This document shows, in pieces, positions 25,036-32,357 of a DNA stretch of 32,357 nucleotides. Each line of letters begins with the position of its first letter. Positions within the stretch are counted from its first letter, which is position 1. Made by a program: the position numbers and the translations under genes. The notes under the pieces are model-generated. The model saw only the letters and a list, made by a program, of their open reading frames with translations. It was not told where the DNA came from and made no database searches. Origin of the DNA: Cytophagales bacterium (GTDB lineage Bacteria; Bacteroidota; Bacteroidia; Cytophagales; UBA9547). Location of the stretch: NCBI GenBank assembly GCA_013297755.1, contig JAAFIH010000043.1:1-32357 (forward strand), read 5' to 3'.

Positions 25036-25560
25036 ATGGTTAAAATTTCAAATGAGGATCTTGGCAGACCCAATGTTTTGCAACATTCAATGTTAGAAAA
25101 ACATAATTTTGTGGTAGTACTCGACAATGTAAGAAGCCTGAGCAATGTGGGTTCTGTATTTAGAACTTGTGATGCTCTTGGAGCCGAAAAATTATTTTTA
25201 ACAGGCATTTCTGGTACTCCCCCCAACCGAGAATTGCACAAAACCGCTCTTGGTGCAGAGGATAGCGTAGCTTGGCAGTACTATGATAGTGTGGATGATT
25301 GCATTTTATATCTAAAAAATCTAGGCTATATAATAGTAATAATTGAACAAATAAATCCGTCAGTACTGCTTCAAAATCATAGACCTGATAAATCCAAAAA
25401 ATATGCTTATATCTTTGGAAATGAGGTAGATGGCATAACAGATTCGCTATTAGAGCATGGTGATTTTGCCCTTGAGATTCCACAGTTTGGCACCAAACAT
25501 TCGCTTAATATTTCGGTTAGCGTAGGTATAGTTTTGTGGCAACATGTAATAAATATTTAA
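25036..25560 (+). CDS. SpoU/TrmH-family RNA 2'-O-methyltransferase
   Basis: 174 aa, a single SPOUT domain without the N-terminal extension found in RlmB. All three SpoU motifs are visible: NVRSLSNVGSVFRTCDA (motif 1, N and R), YIFGNEVDGI (motif 2, knot region), and IPQFGTKHSLNISVSVGIVLW (motif 3, SAM loop). It methylates a ribose 2'-OH in tRNA or rRNA; the site cannot be read, though compact members of this kind are often annotated TrmH-like tRNA methyltransferases. It is separated from the ATPase-PIN pair by 127 nt with no terminator seen, and probably marks the resumption of the chromosomal backbone. Confidence 0.93.
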   Translation: MVKISNEDLGRPNVLQHSMLEKHNFVVVLDNVRSLSNVGSVFRTCDALGAEKLFLTGISGTPPNRELHKTALGAEDSVAWQYYDSVDDCILYLKNLGYIIVIIEQINPSVLLQNHRPDKSKKYAYIFGNEVDGITDSLLEHGDFALEIPQFGTKHSLNISVSVGIVLWQHVINI

Positions 25561-25611
25561 AAATAAATTCCAATTTATTTTAAAAAATACTATCTTGCAC
25601 TAAGTTTAATT

Positions 25612-26994
25612 ATGGCAATTTCTCAGGCAAAATATTCTAAACAACTACATCTTTTAGTAGATTTTTTTTTACTAAATACTGCCTTTTTTTGGGGATATTT
25701 TCTCAAATGGGGAGACCTAAACTTGTTTGCCGACAATAGCTATTTTGGATTTATTATTTATTTCAATGCCATTTGGTTTATTGCTGGAAACTACTTGGGA
25801 ACTTTTGGTTTCAAGCCTCAAAAAGGAGTAGAACACACTTTGGCCATTTTTTTGAAACTCATCATTCTGCACATAGTCATGCTATCCGTTTATTGGGTTT
25901 ATCTCAAAGGTTTTTACTTTTCGAGATTGCACTTGGGGTATAGCTACATGATTTTATTTATCATCATGTTGTCGTGGAAACTATCGTTTTATTACTTTTT
26001 GAAATTTTACAGAAAACAGTGGTTTAAGTTCAGAAACGTACTTGTAGTTGGCTATGGCGAATCAGCACTCGAATTGTCCAATTTTTTTATAAAATACCCA
26101 GAATATGGTTTTCGCTTTTTAGGATTTCTTACTGATAAGCAAGTTGATAGCAATGATATCATTGGAAAAACAGATGATTTACAATCTATTACCGAAAATA
26201 TAAGAATAGACGAAATTTTTGTGTCTGTACCAGATGCTATGGATGTAAACATAGATCAATTAATCGATTTTGCAGACGATAATGTAATCAGATTACGAAT
26301 TATGCCCGATTTGCGAAGGGTAACAAACAAAAATTATTTTGTTGAACTCTACGAAGGTATACCTATTTTGTCCTTTCGTAATTTGCCATTAGACGATATT
26401 TTCAATAGAGCCACAAAAAGGGCTTTTGATGTGCTTTTTTCGAGTTTTGTTATAGTTACTATCATAAGTTGGCTTTTTCCGATATTAGCTTTTATTATCA
26501 AAATTACATCCAAAGGACCAATATTTTTCAGGCAAAAAAGAACTGGTAAGGATGGTAACGATTTTTGGTGCTACAAGTTTAGAAGTATGTATCAAAATAC
26601 AGCATCTGACAAACAACAAGCCAAAAAAGGTGATAGTAGAATAACACCTATTGGTAAGATTATACGAAAAACAAGTTTAGATGAATTTCCTCAATTTTTT
26701 AATGTTTGGATTGGAAATATGAGTATTGTAGGCCCTCGACCTCACATGCTCAAGCATACTGAAGAGTACTCAAGGGTAATAAGCAAATATATGGTAAGGC
26801 ATTTTGTGAAACCAGGCATTACTGGTTTGGCTCAAATCAAAGGATTTAGGGGCGAAACCACCGATCCATCAAAGATGCAAGGACGTGTAAAAATGGATAT
26901 TTTTTATATTGAAAACTGGAATTTCTTACTCGATGTTAAAATTATTTTTGTTACAGTAATCAATATTTTCAAAGGCGAAGAAAATGCAGGATAA
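25612..26994 (+). CDS. Undecaprenyl-phosphate sugar phosphotransferase (WcaJ-like polyprenyl glycosylphosphotransferase)
   Basis: 460 aa. Four N-terminal TM helices (about 12-115), a Rossmann-like central domain (NVLVVGYGESALELSNFF, about 140-235), and a fifth membrane segment (about 278-300). The C-terminal bacterial sugar-transferase domain has FFRQKRTGKDGNDFWCYKFR, KTSLDEFPQFFNVWIGNMS, VGPRPHMLKHTEEY and KPGITGLAQIKGFRG. It loads the first sugar phosphate on undecaprenyl phosphate to start exopolysaccharide or O-antigen units. The length and order match the WcaJ/ExoY full-length type. It overlaps the downstream GT2 gene by 11 nt, so both act in one pathway. No polymerase or flippase is adjacent. 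Confidence 0.95.
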   Translation: MAISQAKYSKQLHLLVDFFLLNTAFFWGYFLKWGDLNLFADNSYFGFIIYFNAIWFIAGNYLGTFGFKPQKGVEHTLAIFLKLIILHIVMLSVYWVYLKGFYFSRLHLGYSYMILFIIMLSWKLSFYYFLKFYRKQWFKFRNVLVVGYGESALELSNFFIKYPEYGFRFLGFLTDKQVDSNDIIGKTDDLQSITENIRIDEIFVSVPDAMDVNIDQLIDFADDNVIRLRIMPDLRRVTNKNYFVELYEGIPILSFRNLPLDDIFNRATKRAFDVLFSSFVIVTIISWLFPILAFIIKITSKGPIFFRQKRTGKDGNDFWCYKFRSMYQNTASDKQQAKKGDSRITPIGKIIRKTSLDEFPQFFNVWIGNMSIVGPRPHMLKHTEEYSRVISKYMVRHFVKPGITGLAQIKGFRGETTDPSKMQGRVKMDIFYIENWNFLLDVKIIFVTVINIFKGEENAG

Positions 26995-27889
26995 TGCCCA
27001 AGAATCATTAAAATATGGCATTTCTATACTTATACCAGTTTTTAATTTTGATATTAATCCATTAGTCAATCAATTATTAAACAACAATACAAGCATTGAT
27101 TTTGAGATTATTATTATTGACGATTGCTCCACTACTCCTATCGATTTTAGTAATAATAGCACTAAAATTAGATATATCAAATTAACCCAAAATATTGGAC
27201 GCAGTAAAATACGAAATTTACTTGCTAGCTATGCCAATTATTCGTATTTGCTTTTTTTAGATTGCGATGTAATGCCTTTGGATGAAAATTATTTAAGAAA
27301 TTATGAGCCTAATTTAAAATGTAATAAAGTTATCTATGGTGGAAATATGTATAATGAAATTCCTCCAGAAAATAAAGTTTATCTATTACACTGGAAAGCT
27401 GGCAAGTTTAAAGAACAAAAAACGGTCGAAAATAGACGTTTAAGACCATATCAAAGTTTCATAACTTATAATTTCGTAATTTCAAAAGGTATTTTTCTTA
27501 CTGTTTTATTTGACGAAAAAATAATTGGATACGGCCACGAAGATACAAAATTTGGAATTGAACTCAAAAACAATAATATTCCAATCGTTCATATCAATAA
27601 TCCTGTGTATCACTTAGGGCTTAATACTAATCAGAGCTTTATAGAAAAAACCATCACTGGTGTAGATAATTTGTGTAAATTGATACTTAATGAAAATATT
27701 GGTACAGAAACAAATCTGTATAAAACTTATTTTAAATTAAAAACATGGCGATTAGTATTTTTATTTAAAATAATTTATAAAATTACTAAACCTGTGATTT
27801 ATAAGAATTTGTTAGGTCAAAATCCATCCTTAATAGCCTTTGATTTGCTTAAATTAGATAGAATGATTCATAATTTTAGTAATAAATAA
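26984..27889 (+). CDS. Glycosyltransferase family 2
   Basis: 301 aa. A GT-A fold is visible: SILIPVFNFDINPLVNQLL, EIIIIDDCSTTP (nucleotide-binding Asp), NIGRSKIRNLLA, and LLFLDCDVMP, the DxD-type metal site. A later GYGHEDTKFGIEL corresponds to the catalytic ED motif. The C-terminal helical part is basic and may associate with the membrane. The gene overlaps the WcaJ-like gene by 11 nt, which places it as the next enzyme building the lipid-linked glycan. Donor and acceptor sugars are not predictable. It ends 2 nt from the convergent gcvT. Confidence 0.92.
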   Translation: MQDNAQESLKYGISILIPVFNFDINPLVNQLLNNNTSIDFEIIIIDDCSTTPIDFSNNSTKIRYIKLTQNIGRSKIRNLLASYANYSYLLFLDCDVMPLDENYLRNYEPNLKCNKVIYGGNMYNEIPPENKVYLLHWKAGKFKEQKTVENRRLRPYQSFITYNFVISKGIFLTVLFDEKIIGYGHEDTKFGIELKNNNIPIVHINNPVYHLGLNTNQSFIEKTITGVDNLCKLILNENIGTETNLYKTYFKLKTWRLVFLFKIIYKITKPVIYKNLLGQNPSLIAFDLLKLDRMIHNFSNK

Positions 27890-27891
27890 AC

Positions 27892-28977
27892 TTACAAAAA
27901 AGGAAGTTTTACGATTTGGGCTTCTACCAGTTTTTCTCTTATTTTGATAAAAATGGCTGTTTCTACAGCTGCAAAATCCACATTGACATAGCCCATACCT
28001 ATACCATAACCAAGTGTTGGCGATTGAGTGCCAGAAGTAACATGGCCTATTTCCAAACCATTTATATCACAAATAGGGTAGTGGCCTCTAGGAATACCTC
28101 TTTCTATCATTTTGAAGCCAACCAATTTTTGAGAAACTCCAACTTTTTTTTGTAGTTCTAGTACTTCATAATCAATAAATTTCTTACTGAATTTTGTTAT
28201 CCAACTAAGCCCTGCTTCTATGGGTGAGGTGGTGTCGTCTATATCATTGCCATACAGGCAAAAACCTTTTTCTAGTCTTAGAGTGTCTCTGGCACCAAGT
28301 CCAATGGGTTTTATGTCAAATTCTTTGCCAGCTTCTAATATGGCATCCCAAACCATTTTTGCATATTTGTTAGGAATATAAACTTCAAATCCACCAGCTC
28401 CTGTATATCCAGTATTCGATAAAATAATATTTGGAATAGTAGCAAGTGTCCCTATGTCAAAATTATAATAAGCAATATTACTCAGGTTGGTTGTAGTAAG
28501 TTTTTGCAATACTTTGGTAGCATTTGGCCCCTGTATTGCAAACAAACACAGTTCGTCTGAAATGTTTTGCATTTGAGCTCCAAAGGTATTATTTTTTGAA
28601 ATCCATTGCCAGTCTTTTTCTATATTAGAGGCGTTTACAACCAAAAAATATTTGTTGTCATCTAATTTGTAAACCAGCAAATCGTCTACAATACCACCTT
28701 TGCCATTGGGCAAACACGAGTATTGAATTTTGCCATTGGTTAGTTTAGAAACATCGTTTGAGGTAACCCATTGCAACAAATCTAAAGACCCTGGACCAGA
28801 AATAATAAATTCGCCCATGTGAGAAACATCAAAAACACCTACAGATTGGCGTACGGCATGGTGTTCGTCCATATCAGATGAGTATCTTACAGGCATATTA
28901 AAGCCTGCAAAAGGTACAATTTTGCCACCTAAGGCTATGTGAGTTTCGTGTAATGGAATATGTTTTATTTCTGACAT
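27892..28977 (-). CDS. gcvT: Aminomethyltransferase, glycine cleavage system T protein
   Basis: 361 aa, the normal GcvT length. Motifs: [101 protein letters not shown] (folate-site region), and [20 protein letters not shown]. It moves the aminomethyl group from lipoyl-H protein to tetrahydrofolate, giving 5,10-methylene-THF and ammonia. gcvH and gcvP are not adjacent, so the system is dispersed, as in many Bacteroidota. It is transcribed alone. Confidence 0.97.
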   Translation of the reverse strand: MSEIKHIPLHETHIALGGKIVPFAGFNMPVRYSSDMDEHHAVRQSVGVFDVSHMGEFIISGPGSLDLLQWVTSNDVSKLTNGKIQYSCLPNGKGGIVDDLLVYKLDDNKYFLVVNASNIEKDWQWISKNNTFGAQMQNISDELCLFAIQGPNATKVLQKLTTTNLSNIAYYNFDIGTLATIPNIILSNTGYTGAGGFEVYIPNKYAKMVWDAILEAGKEFDIKPIGLGARDTLRLEKGFCLYGNDIDDTTSPIEAGLSWITKFSKKFIDYEVLELQKKVGVSQKLVGFKMIERGIPRGHYPICDINGLEIGHVTSGTQSPTLGYGIGMGYVNVDFAAVETAIFIKIREKLVEAQIVKLPFL

Positions 28978-29224
28978 TTTTATAAGTCTTTTTAACCTTA
29001 CAATTATAGTGAATCGTTTTAATTATTTATAAAAAAAAACAACTCTTTCATTAAAATGGTATTTTCAATATAAATATTCAGTTTTGAAGTTTACTTTTTG
29101 AATGGATACATAAATTTTGACTATTTAGAATATTTTATATAACATTTATAGTTCATTTTCAATAATTTATCTATTAAAATTACCTAAATTAAATAGTTTT
29201 TATGAAATAATTTCGAAATTAATA

Positions 29225-30397
29225 CTAAAAAACTTCATATACATTCGCAATACCTTGTCCACCTCCAATACATGCAGATACTATGCCATATTTTGCTTTT
29301 TTTCGTTTCATTTCGTTGAATAACTGTATTGATAGTTTAGTACCACTACATCCCAGTGGATGGCCCAAAGCAATGGCACCACCATTTACGTTTACTATAT
29401 CTTGGTCTAATTCTAAAGTTTTGCATACAGCCAAAGATTGAGATGCAAATGCTTCGTTAATTTCAAATAGACCAATATCAGATTGTTTTAACCCTGCTTT
29501 TTTTAAGGCCAGTGGTATGGCCTCAACTGGCCCTATGCCCATAATTCTTGGGTCTACACCTACGGTTGCATTGGATACTAATCGAGCTATTGGAGTAAGA
29601 TTTAATTCTTTTATCATTTTTTCTGACATTACCATCACAAAAGCAGCTCCATCAGAGGTTTGAGATGAATTGCCAGCTGTTATACATCCATTGGCAGCAA
29701 AAACAGGCTTCAATTTAGTCAGAGCTTCTATGTTTGTATCTGCACGTGGTCCCTCGTCTGTGTCCACTATATATTGTTTGTTTTTTTTCTTTCCAGCTTC
29801 ATCAACATAAGTTTCATTTACTTGAATAGGTACAATTTCATTTTTGAATAAACCAGATTTAATAGCTGCAGATGCTCTTTGATGAGAACGAACTGAAAAT
29901 AAATCTTGTTCTAATCTAGTTATATGGTAGTCTTTGGCGACAGCTTCTGCTGTAGCTCCCATACTTGAGTAATATTCAGAGTTATTTTTTGCAATTTCAT
30001 AGTTTAGAGCCAATTTCCAACCTGTAAATGGCACCATACTCATAGATTCTACTCCACCAGCAATAATACAATCGGCCATTCCAGCTTTTATTTTGTAACT
30101 AGCCAAAGCTATTGTCTCCATTCCAGAGCCACAATATCTATTTACTGTCATACCAGGAACATTTTGTGGTAAGCAAAGCAAAGCAATCATTTTACCCATT
30201 TGCATACCAGCTTCTGCCTCTGGTACTGCATTACCTACGATTAAATCATCGATTTTTTTGGGATCTAGTTGAGGAATAGAAGCCAAGAGAGCTTTTATTA
30301 CTTCAGCTGCTAAGTCATCTGGTCTTGTAAATCTAAAACCTCCTCGAGGTGCTTTAGCCACTGCTGATCTCAATCCTGCTACTATGTATGCTTCCAT
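29225..30397 (-). CDS. fadA: Acetyl-CoA C-acyltransferase (thiolase)
   Basis: 390 aa, the standard thiolase length. Nucleophile C89 lies in VNRYCGSGMETI, H346 in GGAIALGHPLGCSG, and the second catalytic C376 in SACIGGGQGIANV; GGVESMSMVPF follows the first site. It cleaves 3-ketoacyl-CoA in beta-oxidation, or condenses acyl-CoAs in the reverse direction. The NRYCGSG loop (rather than NRFCSSG or NKVCGSG) and overall style suit the broad-range FadA group. The usual partner (multifunctional FadB/FadJ-like dehydrogenase) is not in this window: the gene is flanked by 247 nt and 140 nt of A/T-rich gap. The symbol assumes the degradative role. Confidence 0.93.
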   Translation of the reverse strand: MEAYIVAGLRSAVAKAPRGGFRFTRPDDLAAEVIKALLASIPQLDPKKIDDLIVGNAVPEAEAGMQMGKMIALLCLPQNVPGMTVNRYCGSGMETIALASYKIKAGMADCIIAGGVESMSMVPFTGWKLALNYEIAKNNSEYYSSMGATAEAVAKDYHITRLEQDLFSVRSHQRASAAIKSGLFKNEIVPIQVNETYVDEAGKKKNKQYIVDTDEGPRADTNIEALTKLKPVFAANGCITAGNSSQTSDGAAFVMVMSEKMIKELNLTPIARLVSNATVGVDPRIMGIGPVEAIPLALKKAGLKQSDIGLFEINEAFASQSLAVCKTLELDQDIVNVNGGAIALGHPLGCSGTKLSIQLFNEMKRKKAKYGIVSACIGGGQGIANVYEVF

Positions 30398-30537
30398 ATC
30401 AAAATAAATTTCTTACACACATTTACGATATTTTATACAAAACGGTTGAAAATTAAAAAATATTTTTTTTGATTTATTTAAAAGCAGTTACTTTAAAAAT
30501 GCAAAAATGGAAATACAAATGAGTGATAAGATACCTT

Positions 30538-32184
30538 TTAATTTAATTTTTCTAATCTAGTTTCAAGTTCAATAATTTTGTTCTTTAGATTTTTGATCTC
30601 TTCATTATATTGAACCTCTTTTTGAAGTAGCATCTCTTGGGTATGGTTTAATTCGTCTAAATTTTGTCTCATGTTTTCTTCATAAAACTTAATATTTTCT
30701 GTTACTAAATTAGACTCATCGAGTAATTTTTTATTGTATTGATTTTTATTTATTGTATTTATTACAGTAGCTATGCTTTCACAAACTTTTTCTACAAAAG
30801 CTATTTCATGAGGCTTAAAATGATTAAATGAAGCAATTTCTATTACACCAAAAGTAAACTGATTTGATTTTATAGGAACAAGCAACAAAACAGATGGGGT
30901 AGCACTACCCAACCCAGAAGTAATTTCAATATAATTTTGAGGAACATCTGAGAGATAGGTTGTTTTAGAATCAAAAAAACATTGTCCTACCAGCCCTTGC
31001 CCTTTAGCGAGTATTTTTTCGGCATATTTTTTTCGATCATAAGCATAGCATGCTGTCATTTTTAATGTATCTGAATCTTGGTCGTACACAAACATACCAG
31101 CTTGATTCGCATTAAGATATTTTACTATATTTTTTAAAATTATATTACTTAATTCTTCTAAATTATACTCTGAGTTATGCAAAATTTCAGAGAATTTAGC
31201 GTAGCCCACATTACTCCAATTGGTTTCATTTTCTTTCTCTGCATACAACTTCAACTCGTTTCTCATAACCAAAAGTGCATTGCCAAGCACATCTTTATTT
31301 CCTATTGGTTGGTATTCAAAATCAAAGTTTCCTTTACCTATTTCAAGCGAAAAATCAGTAGCTTTTTTCAAGTTTATTACCAATTTGTTTGAAGCATTAA
31401 TGATGGCTGTGAGTTCGTTTTTAGAATTATCATTTTCGACTGTTAATTCGCCTTCGGCCAGTTTTTCGAGGACTACAACTGGTTTTCGCATAGAATTTTT
31501 GATTGATTTTACAAAAACTCGCCATAGATATATGTATAGCAAAGCCATAACTATCGAAAAAACTACTATTGTAAAAACCAAATAATATAATTCTTCTCTT
31601 AAATTTTTGGCTACATTTTCGGCTCCATATCCGATTGGATACACTAATTTGTCAAAAAAATCCACCCAAAATGATAGTGTCAAGGTTTTCATTTCGTCAA
31701 AATAAACTATGTTTAATAGGCTATCTGATTGGATCAGTGCTGGGTCTTTTGATTTTAAATAATTTATACGATTATAAACCTTAATTTTAACTTGATGGGC
31801 TTGTTTTAAAATTTTTTTGAATTGATTTATTGGCGTTTTGTAATCAAAATCTACTTGCATAGAATCAAGTGGGTTCATAAAATTTTTATTCAAACCACTT
31901 ACATCATTTGAATCATTGAAAATAATAAACTTACTATCTACTTTTCCGTTATGGAGTGCTTCCAAAATACTAGATTGTATCATTGTAAGTGATGATGCTG
32001 TCGTAAAAAAGTTTATTTGTAAAGGATGCCACCTGTTTTTGTATAAATCGAATTGTTTACTTATCAAATTACTCTTCACATATACGTAAGAGCAAAATAG
32101 TAATAAAATAAATAAAAAACTACAAACTAATAGTGCAGTTCTACCTCTAAAGGTATTTAGATAAACTAGTATTCTTACAATCAT
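30538..32184 (-). CDS. Membrane-bound HAMP-GAF sensor protein without output domain
   Basis: 548 aa. TM1 is about 17-37. A periplasmic helical domain (about 40-195) is of the four-helix-bundle sensor kind, followed by TM2 (about 197-220), a HAMP-like region (KPVVVLEKLAEGELTV and a repeat-like FSLEIGKGNFDFEY, about 225-320), a GAF domain (about 340-475; AGMFVYDQDSDTLKMTACYAYD, GQGLVGQCFFDSKTTYLSDVP, VLLLVPIKSNQFTFGVIEIASF) and a long C-terminal coiled coil (about 485-548). No histidine kinase, phosphatase, cyclase or methyl-accepting region follows, so it must signal through a partner, perhaps via the coiled coil. Such GAF/HAMP proteins are frequent in Cytophagales-type genomes. It is a single gene. 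Confidence 0.82.
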   Translation of the reverse strand: MIVRILVYLNTFRGRTALLVCSFLFILLLFCSYVYVKSNLISKQFDLYKNRWHPLQINFFTTASSLTMIQSSILEALHNGKVDSKFIIFNDSNDVSGLNKNFMNPLDSMQVDFDYKTPINQFKKILKQAHQVKIKVYNRINYLKSKDPALIQSDSLLNIVYFDEMKTLTLSFWVDFFDKLVYPIGYGAENVAKNLREELYYLVFTIVVFSIVMALLYIYLWRVFVKSIKNSMRKPVVVLEKLAEGELTVENDNSKNELTAIINASNKLVINLKKATDFSLEIGKGNFDFEYQPIGNKDVLGNALLVMRNELKLYAEKENETNWSNVGYAKFSEILHNSEYNLEELSNIILKNIVKYLNANQAGMFVYDQDSDTLKMTACYAYDRKKYAEKILAKGQGLVGQCFFDSKTTYLSDVPQNYIEITSGLGSATPSVLLLVPIKSNQFTFGVIEIASFNHFKPHEIAFVEKVCESIATVINTINKNQYNKKLLDESNLVTENIKFYEENMRQNLDELNHTQEMLLQKEVQYNEEIKNLKNKIIELETRLEKLN

Positions 32185-32228
32185 TTTTGCTTTTGATAAC
32201 TTTTAAAAACAAACTCAAACATTAATTA

Positions 32229-32244
32229 CGTAACTGATGTTACG
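32229..32244. repeat. Inverted repeat near the start of a probable insertion sequence
   Basis: CGTAAC (32229-32234) and GTTACG (32239-32244) flank TGAT, 50 nt before the transposase start. It may belong to the left end of the element, but the other end is outside the window. Confidence 0.3.
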
Positions 32245-32293
32245 CAAAAATATTAATTTATTGGATATTAATTTCTAATTTTAATAAAAAACT

Positions 32294-32357
32294 GTGAAAA
32301 ATAGAGAATTATTGTTAGATACCTACACAGACTATCTGATTGGGTCTACCTTATCAG
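32294..32357 (+). CDS. N-terminus of a probable IS transposase, cut by the window edge
   Basis: Only 21 codons are present. An in-frame TAA at 32285-32287 rules out earlier starts, so translation begins at GTG 32294 (or a later TTG). The residues KNRELLLDTYTDYLIGSTLS resemble the conserved opening of a DDE transposase group (IS4/IS701-like) whose members begin with ...YTDYLI.S... followed by an ATGLS block, which here would lie just beyond the edge. Recognition from so few residues is tentative. Confidence 0.45.
   Translation, partial: MKNRELLLDTYTDYLIGSTLS

Noticed and set aside
25160-25483. 107-codon minus-strand frame inside the SpoU methyltransferase
   Set aside because: Antisense to conserved SPOUT motifs, with no domain signature of its own.
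1-32357. tRNA, rRNA, riboswitch or CRISPR array
   Set aside because: No cloverleaf-like segments with T-loop consensus, no rRNA-like G/C-rich blocks and no regularly spaced repeats were seen in any gap.

Overview
The window looks like a chromosomal segment of an AT-rich member of the Bacteroidota (Cytophaga-Flavobacterium-like). The evidence is a gliding-motility/type IX secretion C-terminal tail at the left edge, several TAnnTTTG-type -7 promoter boxes, a sensor built from a two-component-regulator propeller plus Y_Y_Y domain, a Thump-like methyltransferase, and the general protein style. No rRNA, tRNA or CRISPR array was seen. There are about 24 protein genes, including two cut by the window edges.

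Left part (1-8700): the end of a large secreted protein and its terminator, then a leftward block of three tightly packed genes. In transcription order these are an AAA ATPase, a DUF4435/TOPRIM protein and a large M1 metallopeptidase with a barrel-like C-terminal half. The ATPase-DUF4435 pair overlaps by ATGA and matches the architecture of the PARIS anti-phage system (AriA + AriB). Divergent from it is tex (RNA-binding transcription accessory protein), followed by a convergent small tyrosine-phosphatase-like gene.

Middle part (8700-22900): a 0.5 kb gene-free stretch, a conserved-looking 7-TM protein, a 1146-aa membrane sensor ending in a SpoIIE/PP2C phosphatase, and a UbiA-type prenyltransferase. 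Then come a divergent pair (LppC-like lipoprotein / FKBP isomerase), a 6-pyruvoyl-tetrahydropterin-synthase homologue of the eukaryote-like type, a Thump-like methyltransferase, a secreted C1 cysteine peptidase, a GT9 heptosyltransferase-like protein joined to a methyltransferase, and a cyclophilin.

Right part (22900-32357): a second ATPase-effector pair, consisting of a DUF3696-like SMC/ABC-type ATPase and a small protein with a PIN-like acidic residue pattern, 2 nt apart. This is the best candidate for an undescribed defence or toxin module. It is followed by a SpoU-type RNA methyltransferase, an exopolysaccharide pair (WcaJ-like sugar transferase + GT2), gcvT, a thiolase, a GAF/HAMP sensor without an output domain, and probably the first codons of an IS transposase at the right edge. 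Overall this is a housekeeping backbone (tex, gcvT, thiolase, isomerases) interrupted by two AT-rich ATPase-plus-nuclease modules and, at the end, a probable mobile element.
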